A DNA stretch of 20,010 nucleotides from Chlamydiota bacterium (GTDB taxonomy: Bacteria; Chlamydiota; Chlamydiia; Chlamydiales; Rhabdochlamydiaceae): positions 1 through 20,010 of the forward strand of contig JAAKFB010000005.1 in NCBI GenBank assembly GCA_011065235.1. Reading direction: 5' to 3'. A model generated the notes under the pieces. That model saw only the letters and a list, made by a program, of their open reading frames with translations. It was not told where the DNA came from and made no database searches. Both the position numbers and the translations under genes were made by a program. Below are positions 5,816 through 13,765 of this stretch, piece after piece. Numbering within the stretch: position 1 is the stretch's first letter; each line of letters begins with the position of its first letter.

Positions 5816-6078
5816 ATTGTTAAATCTCCTTATTAGTGGTGCCCCTATGAGGAAGAAATGTAGTAACCCCTCAAGCTTTATTTTACCTAATTCAAAATTT
5901 AGAAAATCTTCCAAATTTGGCCTCCATCCACATGAAATTCATGAAGAATGAGTTAGAGATTAAAATAAATTTTACCTATTTATGTCGCTAAACCCTAGAA
6001 GGTTATTCCAAAAAAATCTCGCCATCAAATGGTGCTTGGATTAAAAGGAAATCTTATGCACTTGTAGGAGAATAGGTT

Positions 6079-7521
6079 TTGCCTGATTCAGGAAAAAAGA
6101 GATCGAGCCGCCGTGTCCTGAGCGTTTTTGTCCTTGCCATGCTCAACGTCTCCATCATGGCGAGCTTGCGCAACCTCCCCCTCGTCGCCTCCTATGGGCT
6201 AACATCGATTTTTTTCTTCGTCCTCGTTGGCATCTTCTTCCTCATCCCCTCGGCGCTTGTCTCCGCAGAGCTCGCTACAGGGTGGTCCAAAGGGGGCGGA
6301 GTCTACATTTGGGTACGCGAAGCGCTCGGTGACCGCTGGGGCTTTTTTGCCATCTGGACCCAGTGGATTCACAGCATTCCGTGGTATCCCGTTATCCTCT
6401 CCTTTGCCGCAACAACAATCGCCTATGTATTCAATCCTGATCTCGCCACAAATAAATGGTTCGTCGTCGCAGTCATTTTGGTCAGTTTTTGGGCAATGAC
6501 TCTACTCAACTATCTCGGCATTGAAACATCGAGTTGGTTTAGTACGATCGGCGTGATTCTCGGAACCCTCCTCCCGGGTATATTAATTATCTCCTTGGGG
6601 TGTTTTTGGATTTTTCAAGGCAATCCCATCAATACTCCCATTGATGCATCTGCACTTCTTCCCGATTTCAAATCGATCGGAGATTTCACCTTCTTAGCAG
6701 GTCTTTTTCTGGCCTTTGCAGGTTTAGAAGTGTCGGCCGCACACGCACGAGAAGTCAAAAATCCTCAAAAAAACTACCCTCGAGCCATTATCTTTGCGGC
6801 CATCATTACCTTTACCGTCTTTATGCTCGGCTCGCTAGCCATTGCCTTCGTCATTCCGCAGGGTAATATCAGTCTAGCCGCTGGTCTGATGGAAGCGTTT
6901 GCACAATTTTTTTCCTACTACAAATTGCAATGGCTCTTGCCACTTGTCGGTGTTTTGCTCATTATTGGAGCTGCAGCTGAGGTTAATGCCTGGATCGCAG
7001 GTCCTGCAAAAGGGCTTTTTGCAACGACTAGTCATGGGAACCTCCCTCCGATGTTCCATAAGGTCAATAAACGGGGGGTTCCGACAAATCTTCTCTTATT
7101 CCAAGCGATCATCGTCTCTTTTGCATCCCTTGTGATTCTCCAACTTCCGACCATCAGCGCTGCTTTTTGGATCCTCAGCGCCATGACGGCACAAATCTAT
7201 ATGCTTGTTTATATCCTGATGTTTATTTCTGCGATTCGCCTCCGCTACACCAAACCCCATGTTCCCCGTGCCTATAAAGTCCCCTACGGAAAAAAGGGAA
7301 TATGGTTCTTTTCCATCCTGGGACTCATGGCCTGTGTTTTTGTCATTGCACTTGGTTTTGTCCCTCCAGCTCAGATCAATGTAGGAAGCCTACTCTTCTA
7401 TGAGCTCTTCCTCTCCATCGGCCTTGCGATCGCCATCGCGCTGCCCCTCATTATCCATGCGCTGCGCAAACCCCACTGGATCATCGAGGTCCGCGAAATC
7501 GATAAAAAACAAAAAATCTGA
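6079..7521 (+). CDS. APC-family amino acid transporter, GadC/YjeM-like
   Basis: An inner-membrane permease of 480 residues with about 12 hydrophobic segments, the usual size for the amino acid-polyamine-organocation family. The motif AAHAREVKNPQKNYPRA (near residues 225-241) is typical of the glutamate:GABA antiporter branch. It likely imports or exchanges host amino acids, but substrate cannot be fixed. The start is a TTG at 6079, chosen because AGGAG stands eight bases upstream and the first in-frame ATG would remove part of TM1. A second ribosome site was not found. It is followed after 22 bases by rarA on the same strand, so the two may be co-transcribed. An upstream promoter could not be placed with confidence. 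Confidence 0.88.
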   Translation: MPDSGKKRSSRRVLSVFVLAMLNVSIMASLRNLPLVASYGLTSIFFFVLVGIFFLIPSALVSAELATGWSKGGGVYIWVREALGDRWGFFAIWTQWIHSIPWYPVILSFAATTIAYVFNPDLATNKWFVVAVILVSFWAMTLLNYLGIETSSWFSTIGVILGTLLPGILIISLGCFWIFQGNPINTPIDASALLPDFKSIGDFTFLAGLFLAFAGLEVSAAHAREVKNPQKNYPRAIIFAAIITFTVFMLGSLAIAFVIPQGNISLAAGLMEAFAQFFSYYKLQWLLPLVGVLLIIGAAAEVNAWIAGPAKGLFATTSHGNLPPMFHKVNKRGVPTNLLLFQAIIVSFASLVILQLPTISAAFWILSAMTAQIYMLVYILMFISAIRLRYTKPHVPRAYKVPYGKKGIWFFSILGLMACVFVIALGFVPPAQINVGSLLFYELFLSIGLAIAIALPLIIHALRKPHWIIEVREIDKKQKI

Positions 7522-7543
7522 TTTCTGTTAGAATTTTTGGGAT

Positions 7544-8815
7544 ATGTTTATCCCTCTAGCAGAAAAAATGCGCCCCCAGTCGACTCAAGAAATGGTCGGT
7601 CAAGGACATCTCATCTCCGAGCAGGGTTGGATCACCCGAATAATAGCAGCTGGCAATCCTCTCTCTATCCTCCTCTGGGGCCCTCCGGGATGCGGCAAGA
7701 CAACGCTTGCACGCCTCTATGCTAAAGCATTCGAAGCAGAATTCATCACCTTCAGCGCCGTTCTCCATGGGGTCGCAGAACTCAAAAAAACGATTCAAAA
7801 TGCCAAAAAAAATCCCCTATTCCAGCGCCATCTCATCATTTTCATCGATGAGATTCATAGATTCAATAAAGCCCAACAAGATGCCCTCCTCCCCTTTGTT
7901 GAAGATGGAACGATCACTCTCATTGGCGCAACCACAGAAAACCCCTCTTTTTCCCTCAACAACGCCCTTCTCTCGCGTATGCGCACGCTCGTCCTCAATC
8001 CCCTCACCAATGAGGACCTCCAAACTCTCCTCAGTAGATATGAAGGCCCCCTTCCCCTCACAGACAAGGCTAAAACGCTACTCGTTGACATGGCGCAAGG
8101 CGATGCCCGCCATCTGCTCAATATGCTCGAGAACCTCGCCTGCGCCCCAAGAGAGCCCCTAATCGACACCGACACCTTGGGTGAGTGGGTACAGAAACGC
8201 CCTGCCCTGTATGACAAAGCCGATGAGGGGCATTACAATCTCATCTCCGCCCTGCACAAATCGGTGCGTGGCTCTGACCCCGATGCTTCCCTCTACTGGC
8301 TGTGTCGCATGCTCGAAGGTGGAGAAGATCCCAAATTCATCGGAAGGCGCCTTGTCCGTATGGCAAATGAAGATATCGGTCTTGCCGATCCCGAAGCCCT
8401 CGAAGTTGCCCTGAGCGCTTGGAGGGCCTTCGATCAACTCGGATCACCTGAAGGAGAACTCGCCCTTGCCCAATGTGTGATTTATCTCGCTCTAGCTCCT
8501 AAAAGCAATGCCACCTATGTCGCGTTCAAAAGGGCCCAAGAACTTGCCAAAAACACCACGCAGCATAGCCCCCCTAAAATCATCCTCAACGCCCCCACTA
8601 AACTCATGAAAGGTCTCGGCTACGGAAAAGGCTACAAATACGACCACGACGAGGAAAACGGCTTTTCTGGGCAAAACTACTTCCCCGATGAACTAGAGCG
8701 TCCTACGCTCTATGAGCCGGTCGAGCGCGGCTTCGAAAGAGAAATGAAGAAACGGCTCGAGTATTTTCAAAAATTAAGGACCCTGAGGAGTCACCATGCC
8801 AATAGCACCCATTAA
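7544..8815 (+). CDS. rarA: Replication-associated recombination protein A (AAA+ ATPase)
   Basis: An AAA+ ATPase of the MgsA/RarA/WRNIP1 family that acts at stalled replication forks with the clamp-loader and SSB machinery. The 423-residue protein has Walker A GPPGCGKTT (46-54), Walker B LIIFIDEIHRF (97-107), sensor 1 GATTENPSF (128-136), and the family's C-terminal part with ALHKSVRGSDPDASLYWL and the YKYDHDEENGFSGQNYFPDEL stretch. Length and order are normal. The start at 7544 has only a weak GGGAT upstream, which fits translation coupled to the transporter gene 22 bases before it. Its last 20 bases overlap the start of the PARG gene, whose ribosome site is inside rarA. Confidence 0.96.
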   Translation: MFIPLAEKMRPQSTQEMVGQGHLISEQGWITRIIAAGNPLSILLWGPPGCGKTTLARLYAKAFEAEFITFSAVLHGVAELKKTIQNAKKNPLFQRHLIIFIDEIHRFNKAQQDALLPFVEDGTITLIGATTENPSFSLNNALLSRMRTLVLNPLTNEDLQTLLSRYEGPLPLTDKAKTLLVDMAQGDARHLLNMLENLACAPREPLIDTDTLGEWVQKRPALYDKADEGHYNLISALHKSVRGSDPDASLYWLCRMLEGGEDPKFIGRRLVRMANEDIGLADPEALEVALSAWRAFDQLGSPEGELALAQCVIYLALAPKSNATYVAFKRAQELAKNTTQHSPPKIILNAPTKLMKGLGYGKGYKYDHDEENGFSGQNYFPDELERPTLYEPVERGFEREMKKRLEYFQKLRTLRSHHANSTH

Positions 8816-9842
8816 TTCAAGACAGGTTCAACTTGCAGGCCCGCAACAAACAGGTTGTATCCATCAAATCACTAGCGCAGCTTTATGGCTGATAAAAGCC
8901 CCTTTTCATTGCTTTTACGCTTCTGCACAATGGGTATGGCAAAAGGCTTATCAAGCCTTAATTGGGAGTGGTCCCGGTGCACAGTATCCCTCTTCTGGAA
9001 GTGCCTATTCCAATACCGACATGATAAATGTGATGAATCAAACAACATCGGTCTTGAAGGAAGGAAAATACGATTACAAAGGCAAAATTGTCGACTTTCT
9101 TCAAGCTGCAAAAGATGCAACTAAAAGCACAGAAAAACAAGATGCTATTTATACAAGAGCCAGTCAAATTAACGTGGGTTCTAACAGGACACAATTTGCA
9201 GTGATACGAAAAGATGCTGTTGAAGTTGCAATCGATCTGAAGAAACAAGGATACAACCCAGCCCTCCTAAACCCCGCAAATGCCTTTACGCCAGGTGGTA
9301 GCTACAAAACAGGTGCACGCGCAATGGAAGAGGACCTTTGCCGCCGTTCTTCCCTATCGCTTGCAATTGATTCTAGAAATGAAGAACAGACACAAAATTT
9401 CTATCCTTTGAAGCATAGCGCACTTCTCTATTCACGAGATATCCCCTTTATCCGACACGGCCGCGATGGAAATTATTCCTATTTACCACAACCTGAACGC
9501 ATTTCAGTCATCACTTCAGCTGCCATCGATTTGCGCCACGATAAAAGCCCATACAGCAATGATCATCCAGAATTTATTGCAGAGACCACTAGAAGAGTTT
9601 ATGCACAGCTTCTATGCGCGACTAATAAGGGTCATGACTGCGTTGTTCTCACTGCATTTGGTTGTGGAGCATTCAAGAATAAGCCTGAAGAGGTCGCGAA
9701 AATTTACAAAGAGGTGATCGACACGAAATTCAAAGAAATATTCAAAAACATCACCTTTGCGATTATTGAGGATCACAACTCGAAGAAAGAGCATAATCCC
9801 AATGGGAATGTGAAGCCCTTCCGGGATGTTTTCGGATCGTAA
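8796..9842 (+). CDS. Microbial-type poly(ADP-ribose) glycohydrolase (macro-like domain)
   Basis: A 348-residue protein whose region from about 90 to 345 matches the bacterial-type PARG domain (DUF2263), which removes ADP-ribose chains from proteins. NPANAFTPGGSYKTGARAMEE (159-179) is the signature. It keeps the two catalytic Glu (178, 179), with Met instead of the usual Gln before them. LTAFGCGAFKNKPEEVA (285-301) is the second conserved loop. The N-terminal 80 residues are extra. They hold a Trp- and aromatic-rich hydrophobic segment (28-52) that could be a membrane or secretion region. GAGGAG four to five bases before the ATG at 8796 supports the start. It overlaps rarA by 20 bp and ends inside the terminator of a convergent RNA. 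A role on host ADP-ribosylation is possible but only inferred. Confidence 0.85.
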   Translation: MPIAPINSRQVQLAGPQQTGCIHQITSAALWLIKAPFHCFYASAQWVWQKAYQALIGSGPGAQYPSSGSAYSNTDMINVMNQTTSVLKEGKYDYKGKIVDFLQAAKDATKSTEKQDAIYTRASQINVGSNRTQFAVIRKDAVEVAIDLKKQGYNPALLNPANAFTPGGSYKTGARAMEEDLCRRSSLSLAIDSRNEEQTQNFYPLKHSALLYSRDIPFIRHGRDGNYSYLPQPERISVITSAAIDLRHDKSPYSNDHPEFIAETTRRVYAQLLCATNKGHDCVVLTAFGCGAFKNKPEEVAKIYKEVIDTKFKEIFKNITFAIIEDHNSKKEHNPNGNVKPFRDVFGS

Positions 9843-9900
9843 AAAAACGCCTTCCCGGAGATCCAAATCGGTACATCTACCAAATGAGGAGCGGGAAGGC
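9841..9900 (-). terminator. Terminator of the small RNA
   Basis: The 9-bp outer stem GCCTTCCCG / CGGGAAGGC (9900-9892 with 9857-9849 on the minus strand) encloses an inner GGTA/TACC hairpin. Seven T follow (9847-9841). The T-run overlaps the last bases of the convergent PARG stop codon. Confidence 0.7.
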
Positions 9901-10046
9901 TGAAAATCACTCCTTTTCCTCAGGCTGGTTTTGACGATAGGCTGTGAGCGACACACGACCTACTATCTTCTACCTCTCTGAGAGGCAATGATACCCTGAG
10001 GCATCCCCTGCGGGTTCAACCCACCAGGAGACGAGTGATCTCCGTA
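9841..10046 (-). ncRNA. Structured small RNA of unknown family
   Basis: About 205 nt on the minus strand. ATCACTC (10039-10033) pairs with GAGTGAT (9912-9906), and CCTCAGG (10001-9995) with CCTGAGG (9924-9918). Between these lie hairpins CCTCT/AGAGG (9985-9973) and GATAG..TGTG/CACA..CTATC (9967-9936). On the 5' side GTGGG/CCCGC (10024-10010) makes a further hairpin. The body is thus a long bulged hairpin, loosely like 6S RNA. A second domain, GCCTTCCCG with CGGGAAGGC and an inner GGTA/TACC hairpin, followed by seven T, is the terminator. An extended -10 (TGATAAAAT) sits just upstream. I found no tmRNA tag, RNase P or SRP consensus. It is convergent with the PARG gene and downstream of ispG. 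Confidence 0.6.
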
Positions 10047-10052
10047 AGTCTC

Positions 10053-10061
10053 ATTTTATCA
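10053..10061 (-). promoter_or_regulatory. Extended -10 promoter of the small RNA
   Basis: TG-A-TAAAAT reads on the minus strand from 10061 to 10053. The -35 region at 17-bp spacing (CTACAC) is poor, which is common for extended -10 promoters. Transcription would begin near 10046, at the base of the first RNA stem. It lies about 40 bp past the ispG stop. Confidence 0.4.
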
Positions 10062-10101
10062 GATAATAGAAAAACGTGTAGATTTAATTTGAAATGCGCA
10101 A

Positions 10102-11685
10102 TTAAACTGATGTAGTTAATTCATTTGCATCAACCCATTTGCCATGCGACTTGATGAGCTCTATAAGGCGCTCATCTGCATCGTCGAAATCGATGTTCTT
10201 CTCGACACAGGTCTTCCCGACGTAGAGATCGATTTTTCCCGGTCTTGAGCCCACATATCCAAAGTCAGCATCGGCCATCTCTCCAGGACCATTGACAATG
10301 CACCCCATAATGGCAATTCTAACACCTGGCAGGTGGGCCGTTTTCTCCCGGATTCTGCGCGAGACCTCTTGGAGGTCAAAAAGGGTCCGTCCACACCCGG
10401 GACAAGAGATGAATTCTGTCTTGAATGTGAGCAATCGCGTTGCCTGCAGAAGATTGAGGGAAAAGTTGTGTAAGAATTCCGGAGGATAATTTCCCTCGAG
10501 GGCAACGCCTTGTGCGTGTTTGTCAGCTAAAAGAGAGCCACACTCAGCTGCTGCTCGAATGAGAAAGTCCTCTTGCTCGCAATCGTAGCCAAAATGGAGC
10601 AAGAGTGGGATCTGACACCCCTTCTCTTGTAACCAGCGAGAAAAGCGGCGTGTTTCAGAGACGCGTGCTCTTTGGGGCTTAAAGAAGATCCACTCGGGCT
10701 TTTTCTCTAAAACAGACTCCCACTGATCTTCAGTCTCGATGATGCATGAGTCCTCAGCTTTCAGCTTCACCACACCTTTGCCTCTGCGGTCTATGGGGAC
10801 TTCTTTATTCTCAGTAACGCCTGCTGTCTCATTGGCAAAGGCGATAAGTCGCTTGCAGGGATCGATTTCTTCCCAGGGATCTTCTGTCAGTGAGACGCGG
10901 ATCGTATCCCCAATGCCGTCGAGGAGCAAAGAACCGATCCCGACAGCGGATTTGATCCGCCCATCTTCTCCTTCTCCAGCTTCTGTCACTCCGAGATGAA
11001 TGGGGTAATCCCACCCGATTTTCATCATCTCATCGACAAGAAGGCGATAAGCTTCGATCATCACCAGGGGATTGCTCGACTTCATCGAAAACAAGAAATT
11101 GTGATAATCCATTTTGCGGCAGACACGGGCAAATTCAAAGGCCGATTCAACCATTCCAAAGGGGGTGTCGCCATAACGATTCATGATCCGATCGGAAAGA
11201 GAGCCGTGATTGGTTCCAATGCGCATGGCCCGCTTGAGTTTGATGCATTTTTCCACGAGCGGGGCAAACTTTTCTTCGATTTTTTCGATCTCCGATGCGT
11301 AGAGGGCATCATCGTATTGGATGATTTTGAATGTAGCACGCCGATCGACAAAATTGCCTGGGTTGATCCGGACTTTGTCGACAAAATCGACTACGTGCAT
11401 CGCGGCAGGAGGATAAAAATGGATATCGGCAACAAGGGGAATGGTGTAGCCTTTTTGAATCAGGGTATTTTTGATCCCTTCACAGGCTTTGGCCTCTTTC
11501 ATCCCCTGAACGGTGACACGAGCAATTTCACAGCCATGGTCAGCAAGACGGATAATTTGCGAAACAGTCGCTTCAATATCATGTGTCGGAGATGTCGTCA
11601 TCGATTGGATTCGGATGGGATTTTCCCCTCCAACTCCAACAATTCCTATCAGGATTTCACGGGTTTTCCAGTGTTTTGATACCAT
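10102..11685 (-). CDS. ispG: 4-hydroxy-3-methylbut-2-enyl diphosphate synthase
   Basis: Converts methylerythritol cyclodiphosphate to HMBPP, the sixth step of the MEP isoprenoid pathway, using a [4Fe-4S] cluster. The 527-residue protein starts with a TIM-barrel domain (NPIRIQSMTT, PLVADIHF, RINPGN). It carries a large central extension relative to the E. coli enzyme, as in plants and chlamydiae, and ends with the Fe-S domain. Cluster ligands are Cys428, Cys431 and Cys462, with the catalytic-site Glu469 seven residues later in MGCIVNGPGE. The ATG at 11685 is chosen by homology to known N-termini, with GGAAG upstream; the open frame to 11817 has no matching sequence. It overlaps the 3' end of the upstream membrane-protein gene by 37 bp, so the two are probably coupled. 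Confidence 0.95.
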   Translation of the reverse strand: MVSKHWKTREILIGIVGVGGENPIRIQSMTTSPTHDIEATVSQIIRLADHGCEIARVTVQGMKEAKACEGIKNTLIQKGYTIPLVADIHFYPPAAMHVVDFVDKVRINPGNFVDRRATFKIIQYDDALYASEIEKIEEKFAPLVEKCIKLKRAMRIGTNHGSLSDRIMNRYGDTPFGMVESAFEFARVCRKMDYHNFLFSMKSSNPLVMIEAYRLLVDEMMKIGWDYPIHLGVTEAGEGEDGRIKSAVGIGSLLLDGIGDTIRVSLTEDPWEEIDPCKRLIAFANETAGVTENKEVPIDRRGKGVVKLKAEDSCIIETEDQWESVLEKKPEWIFFKPQRARVSETRRFSRWLQEKGCQIPLLLHFGYDCEQEDFLIRAAAECGSLLADKHAQGVALEGNYPPEFLHNFSLNLLQATRLLTFKTEFISCPGCGRTLFDLQEVSRRIREKTAHLPGVRIAIMGCIVNGPGEMADADFGYVGSRPGKIDLYVGKTCVEKNIDFDDADERLIELIKSHGKWVDANELTTSV

Positions 11686-12068
11686 TGGTGTACTTCCATA
11701 GCAATATAACAGACGCAAAGAAATGTAAAAATCGGCCCAAAGCCTCTTGCAAACTCTTGGGACGGAGTTTTTCGAAATATTGTGGAGATAATAGTAGCAT
11801 TCAAAAGACCCGCGCAACCAAAATGGATGACCTTTTCAACAGGATCTGGGTATTTTCCAGTTACTCGTTCAAAAGCAGTATCAATAGCGACTGATAGAGC
11901 TCCCGAAGATCCGCTCCACAGTACCATCTCTCCCCAAGTTGGAGGAATGGGAGTGATAGAAGAAGGGATCTCAATAGCACACGAAAGCGCTGTATGTCCC
12001 AATTTATATCCCGTTGAAATCAACGTTGACATAGTACTGAGATTTGCCATGTTTTCTAGTGTGTTCAT
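11649..12068 (-). CDS. Small membrane protein of unknown function
   Basis: I do not recognise this 139-residue protein. It has two likely membrane segments (about 78-98 and 108-127), a short loop between them, and a hydrophobic but weaker N-terminal half with Ser/Thr/Pro-rich stretches. It ends in a basic tail (GKPVKS). There is no signal peptide. The ATG at 12068 lies almost at the predicted transcription start; the in-frame ATG at 12050 (MANLSTM) is an alternative. The gene precedes ispG and overlaps it by 37 bp, which supports a real coding sequence, though nothing links it functionally to isoprenoid synthesis. The two-helix form is again reminiscent of chlamydial inclusion-type proteins. 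Confidence 0.6.
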   Translation of the reverse strand: MNTLENMANLSTMSTLISTGYKLGHTALSCAIEIPSSITPIPPTWGEMVLWSGSSGALSVAIDTAFERVTGKYPDPVEKVIHFGCAGLLNATIISTIFRKTPSQEFARGFGPIFTFLCVCYIAMEVHQWYQNTGKPVKS

Positions 12069-12076
12069 GGCTAAGT

Positions 12077-12105
12077 ATTTTATCGTATGTTGGACTAATA
12101 TTCAA
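12077..12105 (-). promoter_or_regulatory. Promoter of the small membrane protein-ispG unit
   Basis: TTGAAT (12105-12100), a 17-bp spacer and TAAAAT (12082-12077) on the minus strand. The -35 lies within the 3' end of the aldo/keto reductase gene. The start point, near 12070, would leave almost no leader before the ATG at 12068. Confidence 0.5.
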
Positions 12106-12919
12106 ACTCATTCCAATCCCCTCCAGCGTAACGAAAATTTTTATTTAACGCGTCGATCTGAGCTTCATCCGAAGGGGTTAATGCAAAGTCAAATACATTC
12201 AAATTATCTTTTAAATGCTCTGAGGAGATCGATTTTGCAATTGAGGCAATATTTTTTTGAATCAGCCAGCGCAAAATCACCTGAGCGCCATTTTTTCCAT
12301 AAGGTTTGCCAATCTCCTCGAATAGAGATTCGCTCTCGAGGATTTTTCCTTTCCCAAAGGGGCGATAGGCGATGAGCTGAGTATCATGGGCCTCGCAGAA
12401 TTTCCTCAGCTCTTCTTGATTGAGATAAGGGTGAAATTCGACCTGATTGAACGGGACCTTCAATCCTGCATCATAGGCATCTTGCAGATGGTGCATCGTG
12501 TAATTGGACACTCCAGGAAAACGGAGTTTTCCCTTATCAACCATTTTAAACAGAGCTACCAAAATCTCTTCGAGAGGACGCTCTCGATAGGGCCAATGGA
12601 TCAAAAACGCGTCGAGATAATCGGTGTCGAGCTCTTTGAGCGCTAAGTCTAGCGCCGCCTCGACCGAACCCTCAATGTTTGTATCTTCCACTTGAGAGAG
12701 GTACATGTCTTTGCCCGCTTGCCCAATGCTCAGCTTGGATGTGAGGAAAAGCTTGCTTCGGTCAAAACTCTTAATCCCTTCCCCGACTTCTTTGTGATTC
12801 TCATAAACAAATGCCGTGTCAATATGGCGATAGCCAATTTCAAGAGCACGACAAATGACGTCGACACATTCTTTTCCGCGCAATTTCCAAGTTCCTAAAC
12901 CTACCATCGGAATTTTCAT
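12095..12919 (-). CDS. Aldo/keto reductase
   Basis: A 274-residue NADPH-dependent oxidoreductase with a TIM-barrel fold that reduces aldehydes and ketones. The catalytic tetrad is complete: Asp34 (HIDTA), Tyr39 (VYENHKEVG), Lys62 (LTSKL) and His108 (FLIHWP). FPGVSNYT and FHPYLNQ are further family motifs, and the C-terminal SIAKSI stretch matches the NADPH phosphate region. It is closest in pattern to the 2,5-diketogluconate reductase/YeaE-like group, but the substrate is unknown. GAGGAG lies about 10 bases upstream of the ATG. It is divergent from the Nudix gene (37 bp apart) and is followed by the small membrane protein gene, which has its own promoter. Confidence 0.94.
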   Translation of the reverse strand: MKIPMVGLGTWKLRGKECVDVICRALEIGYRHIDTAFVYENHKEVGEGIKSFDRSKLFLTSKLSIGQAGKDMYLSQVEDTNIEGSVEAALDLALKELDTDYLDAFLIHWPYRERPLEEILVALFKMVDKGKLRFPGVSNYTMHHLQDAYDAGLKVPFNQVEFHPYLNQEELRKFCEAHDTQLIAYRPFGKGKILESESLFEEIGKPYGKNGAQVILRWLIQKNIASIAKSISSEHLKDNLNVFDFALTPSDEAQIDALNKNFRYAGGDWNEFEY

Positions 12920-12956
12920 TTGACTTTTTACTCCTCTTTTTGCGAAAATTTATCAC

Positions 12957-13757
12957 ATGAAAAGTCTTCTTGCATGTGTTTTCCTTGTTTCTTCAATATA
13001 CGCAGAATTGGATTATCATAAACTTCTGAATCAATTTCCAGACGCTTTGAATCGAATAGGCAGCTGGAAAGATGCAGAAATCGAAGTGGCGATCGACCCC
13101 CATGAAATTCAACGGATTGAAAAACTCTCCTGTCAGCGTTTTATCCGATGGGGACACAGTAAAGAAGAGGCGGAAAGATATAGTCGCGTTGGAATCGTCG
13201 CCGAAGATCACTATTGGATATGGGTGCGCGATGCAGTGACTTTTCCGGGAGGCATCCCCGGCACCTATAATCGGATTATTTGGAAATCTGACACTTTAGG
13301 ATTGCCAGGAGTGGCAATCCTCCCTGTCCTTGATGATAAAAAAATCGTCGTCAACATTAACTTTCGCCATGCGACCCGCTCTTGGGAAATGGAACTTCCA
13401 CGAGGCGGCTATAAGGGGAAAGAAACGCCAGAGCAAGCCGCTCTTAGAGAACTTCAAGAAGAGACAGGTTATTTGGCAAATAAATTCCTCTATTTGGGAG
13501 ATATTGCACCTGATTCAGGGGTGATTACAGGTTTGGTTTCCATCTATTTTGGAGAGGTCCGTGAAAAAAAGGCCCGCCACCAAGATGAAAGCGAAGCCAT
13601 TGCCCTCAATATTGAAATGACCGTCGATGAGATCCAAAAGGCCTATCTAAAAGGGTACATAACCATCGATATCAACGGAACAAAGACCAAAGTATATTGC
13701 CGCGACCCCTTCCTCACCTATGCCCTACTCCAAGCGATGTGGAAGAAGCTTATTTAA
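12957..13757 (+). CDS. Exported Nudix hydrolase
   Basis: A 266-residue protein with a signal peptide (MKSLLACVFLVSSIYA, cleavage near residue 16) and a Nudix domain from about residue 110. The Nudix box at 150-172 is complete: Gly150, Glu156, then RELQEETG (164-171) with the metal-binding Glu residues. Nudix enzymes split nucleoside diphosphates linked to another group. The region after the box (GDIAPDSGVITG) resembles ADP-ribose or nucleotide-sugar pyrophosphatases more than MutT. The N-terminal 90 residues after the signal are not recognised. Most Nudix enzymes are cytosolic, so export is unusual. No good ribosome site precedes the ATG; TTGACT at 12920 could be a -35 for an upstream promoter. 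Confidence 0.88.
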   Translation: MKSLLACVFLVSSIYAELDYHKLLNQFPDALNRIGSWKDAEIEVAIDPHEIQRIEKLSCQRFIRWGHSKEEAERYSRVGIVAEDHYWIWVRDAVTFPGGIPGTYNRIIWKSDTLGLPGVAILPVLDDKKIVVNINFRHATRSWEMELPRGGYKGKETPEQAALRELQEETGYLANKFLYLGDIAPDSGVITGLVSIYFGEVREKKARHQDESEAIALNIEMTVDEIQKAYLKGYITIDINGTKTKVYCRDPFLTYALLQAMWKKLI

Positions 13758-13765
13758 CTACTAAT

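Noticed and set aside
5931..5943. CATGAA-A-TTCATG inverted repeat as an operator
   Set aside because: Short arms in an AT-rich gap with no promoter placed beside it; chance is likely, so it is only mentioned with the small basic gene.
9841..10046. The RNA as tmRNA, RNase P RNA or SRP RNA
   Set aside because: No tag-peptide frame or tRNA-like end, no GAGGAAAGTCC-type RNase P core, and no GGTCAGG/GGAAGCAGC SRP loop on either strand.
10996..11679. 227-codon plus-strand frame opposite ispG
   Set aside because: ispG is certain on the minus strand; the plus frame has no domain and no ribosome site.
11686..11817. 44-codon extension of ispG
   Set aside because: It lies inside the upstream membrane-protein gene and has no similarity to IspG N-termini.
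11782..12375. 197-codon plus-strand frame opposite the membrane protein and aldo/keto reductase genes
   Set aside because: It crosses two genes on the other strand, has no recognisable domain and no promoter.
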